Positions 1-4,598 of a DNA stretch of 6,961 bases are shown here, piece after piece. Where the stretch lies: positions 1-6,961 of the forward strand of contig MGQS01000130.1 of assembly GCA_001797905.1 (NCBI GenBank), read 5' to 3'. Made by a program: the position numbers and the translations under genes. This DNA is from Deltaproteobacteria bacterium RBG_16_54_11. GTDB taxonomy: Bacteria > Desulfobacterota > B13-G15 > RBG-16-54-18. The notes beneath the pieces were generated by a model that saw only the letters and a program-made list of their open reading frames with translations, did no database searches and had not been told where the DNA came from. The first letter of the stretch is position 1; each line of letters opens with the position of its first letter.

Positions 1-48
1 TCCTTCCACGACATTCGGCACCAATGGCGGCGAGTAAGACCGTGGTCC

Positions 49-321
49 TTATATCCCCATGTTGCTCAAGGCATCTATCACCCGACCCACGGCCAACGTC
101 AGCGGGAGGTGTGATGCCTCGAAATGCTGGAGCGATTCCTTGAGGCGCTCAAGGAACTGTTGGTACCGATGCAAGGGAATATCTTCAGCCTCTCCACTGA
201 GCATGTCGATCTCGAGGAGCAGCCGCTGGATGTGATCTCGGACGTGGTCGTCGGCCGGTTGGGTCTTTTCGAGTTCGGCGCGGAGTTCCTTAATTGTTTT
301 GTGGAGGTGTTTTTTCTTCAT
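49..321 (-). CDS. DUF4404 family small protein
   Basis: A 90-residue soluble, mostly helical protein. It matches my memory of the DUF4404 family: an N-terminal charged helix (KTIKELRAELEKTQP), a central segment with a short acidic linker (GEAEDIP), a second helix (FLERLKESLQHFEASHLP), and the family's hallmark C-terminus ending LSNMGI. The family has no established biochemical role and is found mostly in proteobacteria. I chose the ATG at 321 because GGAAGGAGA sits about six bases upstream and the protein then has the normal family length. An upstream in-frame ATG at 354 would add 11 basic residues and has no such site. The gene follows the TauE/SafE gene by 78 bases and may share its transcript. 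Family assignment is firm; function is unknown. Confidence 0.88.
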   Translation of the reverse strand: MKKKHLHKTIKELRAELEKTQPADDHVRDHIQRLLLEIDMLSGEAEDIPLHRYQQFLERLKESLQHFEASHLPLTLAVGRVIDALSNMGI

Positions 322-374
322 ATATCTTCTCCTTCCTGCATCGGCCCTTGGCACGACCGTGCATCTTTATCCAT
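318..374 (-). CDS. possible 18-codon leader ORF overlapping the DUF4404 start
   Basis: A short reading frame begins at an ATG with GGAG seven bases upstream and encodes MDKDARSCQGPMQEGEDI. Its stop codon overlaps the DUF4404 start codon as ATGA, the arrangement used for translational coupling. It could be a leader peptide that feeds ribosomes to DUF4404, but DUF4404 has a strong ribosome site of its own and an ORF this short can arise by chance. No homolog is recognised. Confidence 0.2.
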   Translation of the reverse strand: MDKDARSCQGPMQEGEDI

Positions 375-399
375 GGCGTTACTCCGGCTTTGGGTCGTC

Positions 400-789
400 T
401 CAAATCCAAGAGAGCCGCCGCAAGGCGCCGAATACCAGGTAGCAGCCGAGACCCACGACAAAGATTCCGAATGCCAATCTGAGATGCGGGCCTTTGAGAT
501 GATTCGCCATGAGCGCGCCGAACCATGCTCCTACGAGCAATGCTGCCGCTACAATGAAGGCCGCTTTTAGATCGACATTTCCGTGACGGTAATATTCAAG
601 GACGGCAGCAATCCCCACCGGTGGCAGCAGGATCGCCAAGCTCGTGCCGGTAGCCGCGTGCTGCGAGAAGCCGAGCAAGAATACGAGCCCGGGCACGATG
701 AGCACGCCGCCGCCGATGCCAAATAGGCCCGAGGCAATACCCGCTATGAGCCCGATCAATAAAAGGATAGCAGTTGAAGGCAGATTCAT
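400..789 (-). CDS. half-length TauE/SafE (TSUP) family membrane transporter
   Basis: A 129-residue integral membrane protein. The N-terminal helix runs into the glycine-rich signature SGLFGIGGGVLIVPG (about residues 20-34), which is typical of the TauE/SafE sulfite-exporter family (formerly DUF81). Three more hydrophobic segments follow at about 45-63, 73-94 and 102-123. Full-length members have about 250 residues in two inverted halves; this one carries a single half and would have to dimerise to make a transporter. Family members move sulfite, sulfoacetate or other small organosulfur anions, and the substrate here cannot be told. The ATG at 789 follows AAAGGGA by seven bases. No second half is found next to it on either side. 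The protein looks complete, with a start, a stop and a basic C-terminus, so it is probably not a fragment. Confidence 0.85.
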   Translation of the reverse strand: MNLPSTAILLLIGLIAGIASGLFGIGGGVLIVPGLVFLLGFSQHAATGTSLAILLPPVGIAAVLEYYRHGNVDLKAAFIVAAALLVGAWFGALMANHLKGPHLRLAFGIFVVGLGCYLVFGALRRLSWI

Positions 790-984
790 ACACGTCCCTT
801 TCTGTAATGCTGTTCTCTGTTCCGACAGCCTATGAGTTAATAGATGAAAAATCTTCTTTTATTAGATTATATCCTTTGATGATAACGGGGGGGTGCGCTT
901 TCTGATGCGCCAAGGGTAACAATGCGTCCCCCATATATTCCCTCTGTCATGCAATCGGATAAACTTCTTGCTTTGTAAGTTCGA
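790..984. other. 195-bp intergenic region, AT-rich on the TauE/SafE side
   Basis: No convincing gene lies here. A run of seven G residues occurs at 887-893. A 27-codon minus-strand frame starting at the ATG near 949 has no ribosome site. On the minus strand a consensus -10 box lies at 866-871 (separate entry). No clear GC stem followed by a T run is visible after the DUF4203-like gene, so an intrinsic terminator cannot be called. Confidence 0.5.
866..871 (-). promoter_or_regulatory. candidate -10 box upstream of the TauE/SafE gene
   Basis: The minus strand reads TATAAT exactly, inside an AT-rich stretch. Transcription would begin near 859 and leave a leader of about 70 bases before the ATG at 789. 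No -35 hexamer stands out at 16-18 bases upstream, because that position is occupied by a C run, so activation by a regulator or another sigma factor is possible. The call rests on the -10 match alone. Confidence 0.35.
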
Positions 985-1488
985 CTAGTCTTCTTCGGCG
1001 TGTTCCATAAGCTTTGATTGAACCAGAATACCGATGATTACCAATACAAGAAAGACGATCGCACTATTGGTGTCGCGTAACCCCAATCGGGAAACAATTG
1101 CACCGGCTCCAACCAGGCACGAGAGCACGATGATCGCCCAGTCCATGAGCAAGGCTGCAACAATTGCCCCGATCGCCCCACCGGCAACGGGCAAGAGCAA
1201 GCCGGCGCCGCCGACACCCAAGGGATGGGCGAGCATCAGGGCAAAGTAAGCCCCTGCGAAGAATCCCGCGACGACGAACGCCACGCGCTGAACAAAGATC
1301 GCCAGCAATGCGCCGAGCAGGCCGGCCCCAAGGCCGCCCAGTAGCTTAGCCCATATCGGTTGATTGACAAGAAGCAGATCGGTAAACTCCATGCCGACGA
1401 GGAAACCAACGATGGCGACAAAGAGCCAAAAAAGCTTTCGCCCGGAAACGAGCATGATGAGACCCAAGATTATCACAAGAAATTTCAT
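985..1488 (-). CDS. multi-pass membrane protein, DUF4203-like
   Basis: A 167-residue, very hydrophobic protein. Segments that could cross the membrane lie at about residues 2-16, 19-36, 47-66, 69-89, 94-113, 117-133 and 143-159, separated by very short loops and ending in an acidic tail (MEHAEED). Repeated small-residue patterns (GGLGAGLLGA, AGGAIGAIVAA) and this compact layout resemble DUF4203 (TMEM198-like) proteins, whose bacterial function is not known. The family call is from pattern memory and moderate. The ATG at 1488 follows GGAGGT by only three to four bases, which is short but the only good site. The gene has its own promoter just inside the end of the gene upstream, so it is probably a separate transcription unit. 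Confidence 0.8.
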   Translation of the reverse strand: MKFLVIILGLIMLVSGRKLFWLFVAIVGFLVGMEFTDLLLVNQPIWAKLLGGLGAGLLGALLAIFVQRVAFVVAGFFAGAYFALMLAHPLGVGGAGLLLPVAGGAIGAIVAALLMDWAIIVLSCLVGAGAIVSRLGLRDTNSAIVFLVLVIIGILVQSKLMEHAEED

Positions 1489-1549
1489 ATGACCTCCGTC
1501 AGTAGTATTTGCCTAATGCCCAAATCAGCAGCGCGGGTTGCCCCATCCT

Positions 1550-1580
1550 CTGTGAAGGCTGATATGGTCATGTTTCACAG
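1550..1580. repeat. inverted repeat CTGTGAA-N17-TTCACAG at the promoter start site
   Basis: Two perfect 7-bp arms (1550-1556 and 1574-1580) are separated by 17 bases. One arm touches the end of the -10 box and the other lies about 20 bases into the transcript. A regulator bound here would block RNA polymerase, so an operator is plausible. The arms contain TGTGA and TCACA, but the spacing is far longer than in a CRP site. Confidence 0.35.
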
Positions 1581-1609
1581 TTATAATATTACTAAATCTC
1601 CCCTGTCAA
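1580..1609 (-). promoter_or_regulatory. strong sigma-70-type promoter for the DUF4203-like gene
   Basis: The minus strand carries a perfect -35 TTGACA (1609-1604), an 18-base spacer and a -10 TATAAC (1585-1580). The start would fall near 1573, giving a leader of about 85 bases before the ATG at 1488. The -35 lies inside the last codons of the gene upstream, whose stop codon (1594-1592) lies in the spacer. This is the best two-element promoter in the window. Confidence 0.65.
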
Positions 1610-1972
1610 GTTCAGTTTCATGGTGCGCGCAGCGCCTCGGGGAAGCGTGATCGAGTGCCTATCCGCAAGAGTCCGGTTCCGATAACGCTCTAAGTGCCTT
1701 CGGGCATCGGGATACTTCCAAATTGAAAAAGCGGCGATGATAAGCAAGAACCGCCGAAGCCGAAGCCGAAGGTGGCCCTTTGGCCAGTGGCCCTTTGGCC
1801 AGAGGAGGGCGACAAGGCGTACCCTCCTGGAGCCGAAGGCCAGCGCAATGACAGCGAGAATGCCCGCAAGCGCCAGGATGGATAGGCCGGCCAGCGGATC
1901 CATGATAACTATCCCCACTACCGCGAGGATAGCGGCAAACTGAACTAAGGCCCTTGGCGTTTTTGGATTCAT
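1592..1972 (-). CDS. small membrane protein of unknown function with internal repeats
   Basis: A 126-residue protein when read from the ATG at 1972. Two hydrophobic segments (about residues 9-25 and 28-47) form a short helical hairpin. A strongly basic stretch follows with a duplicated pentapeptide WPKGH (58-67) and a triple LR dipeptide (68-73), then another hydrophobic patch (75-84) and a basic C-terminus. I recognise no family. The start is uncertain: the ATG at 1972 has no close ribosome site, whereas an in-frame ATG at 2038 has AAGGGG just upstream and would add 22 residues, overlapping the YgbA gene by 37 bases. A six-codon frame (1989-1969) with an AAGAAGG site ends as ATGA on this ATG and could couple translation. 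It is probably the last gene of the operon that starts at 3720. Confidence 0.6.
   Translation of the reverse strand: MNPKTPRALVQFAAILAVVGIVIMDPLAGLSILALAGILAVIALAFGSRRVRLVALLWPKGHWPKGHLRLRLRRFLLIIAAFSIWKYPDARRHLERYRNRTLADRHSITLPRGAARTMKLNLTGEI
1753..1802. repeat. in-frame tandem repeats: hexamer x3 and 15-mer x2
   Basis: On the plus strand GCCGAA occurs three times in succession (1753-1770). After a two-base gap, TGGCCCTTTGGCCAG occurs twice without any mismatch (1773-1787, 1788-1802). Each 15-mer contains TGGCC and GGCCA arms around CTTT, so each copy could form a small hairpin. Both unit lengths are multiples of three, so changes in copy number would keep the host gene in frame. They encode LRLRLR and WPKGHWPKGH on the minus strand. 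Confidence 0.9.
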
Positions 1973-2001
1973 GGCAAGCTTATATACATATACCTTCTTA
2001 C

Positions 2002-2394
2002 TTAGCCGTTTCTCACCCGTGTGCCCTTCTCTTCGCATCGCCCCTTGTCCCGGGCAAAGAGCACGGGTTTGCTCGGTTCCTTTCGTATCCCATCAATGAA
2101 GTGATACAAGGCCATGATGGGATGCCGGTACATCATCCTGGGGCCCGCATATCTCATCACCGCGCGGATCTTCTCTCTGATAGCCGGCCTGTAGCAATGG
2201 ATCAAGCACCTGGCGCACTGCGTCTTCCCTTCCTGGTATGGGCACCGGGAGAGCCGTTCCCTGGCGTATGCCAGGAGCTCACGGCAATCCGGGCAGAGCC
2301 CTTCCGCGGCATGGTGCTCGGAGCGGCAATGCATCCGTATCATCGCCTCAACCGTCTTATCTTCCCTTGTTAGACGAGGATGCCTGTCAGCCAT
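2002..2394 (-). CDS. ygbA: YgbA-type protein, nitrous oxide-stimulated promoter family
   Basis: A 130-residue cysteine-rich cytosolic protein. Family features are clear: the N-terminal TREDKTVEAMIRMHC (9-23), paired cysteines in LCPDC (C34, C37), then C51, C60, C63 and C67 in the CARCLIHCYRP region, followed by REKIRAVMRYAGPRMMYRHP (73-92). This matches the YgbA family (nitrous oxide-stimulated promoter family, about 115 residues in enterobacteria). In enterobacteria the gene is under NsrR control and linked to nitrosative stress; the molecular role is unsettled, and metal binding by the cysteines is my inference. The tail after residue 104 is longer than usual, basic, and has one more cysteine (C120). 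I chose the ATG at 2394, with AAGGGA upstream, because the 51 residues before it look non-native and overlap the neighbouring gene. It lies 35 bases after the previous gene, so it is co-transcribed. Confidence 0.88.
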   Translation of the reverse strand: MADRHPRLTREDKTVEAMIRMHCRSEHHAAEGLCPDCRELLAYARERLSRCPYQEGKTQCARCLIHCYRPAIREKIRAVMRYAGPRMMYRHPIMALYHFIDGIRKEPSKPVLFARDKGRCEEKGTRVRNG

Positions 2395-2429
2395 TGCCGA
2401 TCCCTTGCCCGCTCTTACGATGGGATGGT

Positions 2430-2867
2430 TTAATCCAATCCAAGCTCTTGATAGACCGCGCCCATAATCTCTTGATTCGGGCCGGATGGACCGGCCCCTT
2501 GATCCTGCAACACCCATCTCTCTTGACGCGCCATGAAGCATTCCCAAACAAATAGCGCGAAGATAAGTCCGGCCCGATCGTATACCTGCCGCCCTGTCGC
2601 ATCATTCCCCTCTATGTCTAAAGCGATATCATAAAGGCCGGCCAGGGGATAGGGCCATGGTTGCAACTGAGACGCTACCTGGGCACTGTTGAAGGTGCGC
2701 CTTCCCGTCTCTTTATCCGGGGGCATTTCGTCGATTATGCGATTCAACGCGCGCCGAACCCCCTCTGCCCGGCTCGCGCCCAGCAGTTGGATGGCTGCCC
2801 TAAAATCAGAGGCATGCGGGACTCTTTTTATCTGCTTCCCGTCAGGGGTGAATAACAAGCGAAACAA
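2430..2867 (-). CDS. unidentified soluble protein
   Basis: About 145 residues, with no signal peptide or convincing membrane helix, and I recognise no family. The N-terminal part looks like a small alpha/beta fold (FRLLFTPDGKQI, then a helix at about 20-46). The middle holds IIDEMPPDKETGRRTFNSAQ. The C-terminal half is aromatic-rich (WPYPLAGLYDIALDI, then FALFVWECFMARQERWVL), suggesting a hydrophobic core helix or a partner surface. There is no ATG in the right place. A strong AAGGAGG ends two bases before a TTG at 2867 and eleven bases before another in-frame TTG at 2858, so translation probably begins at one of these TTG codons. The gene sits 68 bases after the membrane protein gene and 35 bases before the YgbA gene, inside the same run. 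Confidence 0.75.
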   Translation of the reverse strand: MFRLLFTPDGKQIKRVPHASDFRAAIQLLGASRAEGVRRALNRIIDEMPPDKETGRRTFNSAQVASQLQPWPYPLAGLYDIALDIEGNDATGRQVYDRAGLIFALFVWECFMARQERWVLQDQGAGPSGPNQEIMGAVYQELGLD

Positions 2868-2935
2868 TCCCTCCTTGCGAAACGTCTATCGCCGGCAACC
2901 GACAGCGCGGACAGAGCTGCCAAGTTTTCCCCGTC

Positions 2936-3400
2936 TTACTTCTTCATAGCTATCTTCATGGCCTGGAAGGGGGTCGCTATGGCAATCTTTGCTGCCTTGG
3001 TCTCGCTCGCCTTAGTCGCAGCAGCGGAGCTCGCCGCCTGTTTTAAGAGATTCTTGTCGACCTCGTTGGTCAGCCACCGTGCCCCTGATACGCCCACCAG
3101 CACCGCCCCCACTAGAGCAGAAAGGGTCAACCCAATCGCTTGCATTGGGTCGGATTGCGCGCCACCAATAATGTACGAAGCGGCAAATGGCCCATACAGC
3201 CCCCACGAGATACAAGCGGCTATTCCGCTGATTAACATATTGCCCGCTATCCCCGGCCGCCATATCGTCCGGTTATCGACCTTTTCCTTTTTCCACCCCC
3301 AAAAAACATTCTCGCTGATAAGGGCGTTGACCAGTCCGCCGATGGCGCCGGCGAAGAAAACGATGACGAGAAGCAGCCATAACAAAAAGTCCATATTCAT
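2936..3400 (-). CDS. three-helix membrane protein, conserved hypothetical
   Basis: A 154-residue protein with three membrane segments (about residues 5-27, 52-78 and 88-108). Between the first two is a hydrophilic loop with WGWKKEKVDNRTIWRPG. After the third comes a conserved-looking ARWLTNEVDKNLLKQAA, followed by an alanine/lysine-rich cytoplasmic helix. I recall similar uncharacterised proteins with the order GxxGGLVNAL, then ISWGLYGP, then GxxGARWLTxEVDK in several phyla, but no function is known. The ATG at 3400 has AAAGGAGA about seven bases upstream. It begins 20 bases after the sll1863-type gene ends, so the two are almost certainly co-transcribed; the membrane protein may anchor or act with the coiled-coil protein, which is inference from position only. 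Confidence 0.85.
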   Translation of the reverse strand: MNMDFLLWLLLVIVFFAGAIGGLVNALISENVFWGWKKEKVDNRTIWRPGIAGNMLISGIAACISWGLYGPFAASYIIGGAQSDPMQAIGLTLSALVGAVLVGVSGARWLTNEVDKNLLKQAASSAAATKASETKAAKIAIATPFQAMKIAMKK

Positions 3401-3420
3401 AAGCTTTCTCCTTTTATTGC

Positions 3421-3720
3421 TTAGATGCCTTTGTCTTCCTCTCCGTGCAGAAACTTGTCAAAGGCGCCTCGGATATCCCCCGAGATCTTCTCCATGGCCT
3501 CTTTGGCGTCATGCCAGGCGCCTTCACCAGCCGTCCTGAGTATCTGCAATCTCTCCTCGGCGATCTTTTTCTTCGCCTGGAGCGTCCGGATCTGCTCCTG
3601 ATACCGGGCCTTTTTTTGAACCGCTGCTTTGTCCGCCTTGACAATGAGCGCGTCGATCTTAGCGGACCAGTCCTTTACTTGCGCCTGCATCTTTTCCAGA
3701 TATACAACCTTCTCATCCAT
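3421..3720 (-). CDS. sll1863-type coiled-coil stress-response protein
   Basis: A 99-residue, highly charged protein without cysteines or membrane segments. Residues 5-62 form a long heptad-type coiled coil (YLEKMQAQVKDWSAKIDALI, then KKARYQEQIRTLQAKKKIAEERL). A short hinge (TAGEGAW) leads to an amphipathic helix (70-91) and an acidic tail. This order, length and the GxxAWxDxKxxxEK pattern match small proteins annotated as the sll1863 family stress-response protein; their molecular role is not known. The ATG at 3720 is well placed six bases after GGGAGGA; an upstream in-frame ATG at 3738 lacks such a site. It is the first gene after the promoter and leader at 3721-3861, and so probably the most strongly expressed member of the operon running to 1592. 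Confidence 0.82.
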   Translation of the reverse strand: MDEKVVYLEKMQAQVKDWSAKIDALIVKADKAAVQKKARYQEQIRTLQAKKKIAEERLQILRTAGEGAWHDAKEAMEKISGDIRGAFDKFLHGEEDKGI

Positions 3721-3861
3721 GGTTTTCCTCCCTATCATTTATTTGTTGTTAAATGCTACGCCTTACGCCCTGCGCGATCAGCGTAGCTTGATGCTTGATG
3801 AGGTTGTAAGCATTATAGATTGTCCAGCTAAAAAATGCGACCTCTTTTCCTTACTATACGG
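3721..3861 (-). promoter_or_regulatory. promoter and structured leader of the stress operon
   Basis: The minus strand has an exact TATAAT (3817-3812), which would start transcription near 3805 and leave a leader of about 85 bases before the ATG at 3720. No good -35 hexamer is found 16-18 bases upstream, which suggests an activator or alternative sigma factor. Around the start site lie an inverted repeat ATGCTT-N11-AAGCAT (3791-3796 and 3808-3813, the second arm overlapping the -10) and two adjacent copies of GCTTGAT (3786-3799). Further downstream GCTACGC (3755-3761) pairs with GCGTAGC (3781-3787) and could fold into a leader hairpin with a 19-base loop. The region between genes holds no other open frame worth calling. 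Confidence 0.5.
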
Positions 3862-4017
3862 TCAGTCGATGCAGAAGGGGTCGATCAAGATCTTGAGCCG
3901 GTAGTGCGACATAACCTCGGTCATGCGCCGAGACGCTTCAGGGCTATGGCGATACTGACAGGCAAGATACTTGTTCCAAAAGCTCTTGTAATGTTTCTTG
4001 AGCCATTGACTTATCAT
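3862..4017 (-). CDS. 51-codon ORF, likely the displaced C-terminus of the exported protein
   Basis: A frame shifted by +1 relative to the exported-protein gene is open from 4059 to its stop at 3864-3862. Its first ATG is at 4017. It encodes 51 residues that look like genuine protein: KKHYKSFWNKYLACQYRHSP, then EASRRMTEVMSHYRLKILID and PFCID. By hand count, 32 of its last 43 codons end in G or C. The ATG at 4017 has no ribosome site and lies inside the upstream gene, so a separate small gene is less likely than a one-base indel or a frameshift event joining it to the exported protein between about 4059 and 3990. Confidence 0.5.
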   Translation of the reverse strand: MISQWLKKHYKSFWNKYLACQYRHSPEASRRMTEVMSHYRLKILIDPFCID

Positions 4018-4558
4018 CTGAGTATAGCTTGGCAGGGCAGCCGAGGCCGCAGTCTTCGATCAACAGGTAGGGTTTTTTGACATTTGCATACAAGGCCGGG
4101 TCTTGGAAGATCGTGAACCCTTTTCCTATAATAGTAAGCGTATCGACCCGAAGGATGTCGGCAACGGGCGCCTGCACCTGTTTTTTGATCCAATAGCACT
4201 TCCATTCACCCGGTTGCCGACTCACTGCCTCATATTCCGTGTACACGCTGAGTTCTAGCTCCGATACTCGAGCATCGGATCTTTCGTATTGTTCCGTTTC
4301 AGGACTATCGAAAAAACGAAAACGACCCTTCACGCTGCCGGCCGCATGAGACAATTCAACACTTCTGACCCGTTTGTCTAATGAGCCGCCGACAAAAAAA
4401 CCTGCCGGCCCGTAAGATGCGCCCGTAATGCTTTTGCCATTCATGAGGGTAACCTTAACCCGGTAGAGAAGAGGTGGCCGCAGGTCTGCAAGCGCACAGC
4501 ATACGATGCACAAGCTTAGTACACCCAAAATAATCGAAGCCAATAGTGTTCGCATCAT
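3944..4558 (-). CDS. exported protein of unknown function, probably frameshifted near its end
   Basis: As read, 204 residues. The N-terminus is a classic signal peptide: MMR, a hydrophobic core (about 5-23) and a probable cleavage after ALA at 24, so the mature protein should be periplasmic. There is no proper lipobox, although C17, C20 and C21 lie nearby. The mature part looks beta-rich (YRVKVTLMNGKSITG near the start) and has cysteines in KCYW and in DCGLGCP near the end, which may form a disulfide. I recognise no family. The ATG pair at 4558/4555 follows GGGA by about six bases, and the gene begins 40 bases after the amidase stop. The last 24 codons have GC at only 7 third positions by hand count, unlike the rest of the gene, while another frame takes over with normal bias (next entry). 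The true C-terminus is therefore probably different. Confidence 0.7.
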   Translation of the reverse strand: MMRTLLASIILGVLSLCIVCCALADLRPPLLYRVKVTLMNGKSITGASYGPAGFFVGGSLDKRVRSVELSHAAGSVKGRFRFFDSPETEQYERSDARVSELELSVYTEYEAVSRQPGEWKCYWIKKQVQAPVADILRVDTLTIIGKGFTIFQDPALYANVKKPYLLIEDCGLGCPAKLYSDDKSMAQETLQELLEQVSCLSVSP

Positions 4559-4598
4559 AATAGATCCCGCATAAAACACGGCAATAAATTGCCCATTT

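Noticed and set aside
1..48. Start of a further gene at the left edge (ATG at 14)
   Set aside because: There is no ribosome site and only four codons are visible; nothing can be supported.
124..570. Plus-strand open frame of 148 codons opposite the DUF4404 and TauE/SafE genes
   Set aside because: It lies antisense to two well-supported genes and has no recognisable protein features or ribosome site.
1550..1580. CRP-type site
   Set aside because: The half-sites TGTGA and TCACA are present, but 19 bases lie between them rather than the six needed for CRP.
1954..2373. Plus-strand open frame of 139 codons
   Set aside because: It is antisense to the YgbA-type gene, whose cysteine motifs are unmistakable.
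2958..3539. Plus-strand open frame of 193 codons
   Set aside because: It is the mirror of the three-helix membrane protein and sll1863-type genes, both with good ribosome sites and family-like sequence; this frame reads as antisense composition.
3807..3830. Sigma-54 promoter (TGG...GC)
   Set aside because: The GG and GC pairs are two bases too far apart for a -24/-12 promoter.
3916..3932. Terminator hairpin after the exported-protein gene
   Set aside because: CTCGG and CCGAG form only a 5-bp stem with no T run after it, and the segment lies in the frame that appears to be coding.
4072..4077. A6 run as the slip site for the exported-protein frameshift
   Set aside because: A +1 shift there would meet a TGA at 4062-4060 almost at once, so any shift must occur downstream of this run.
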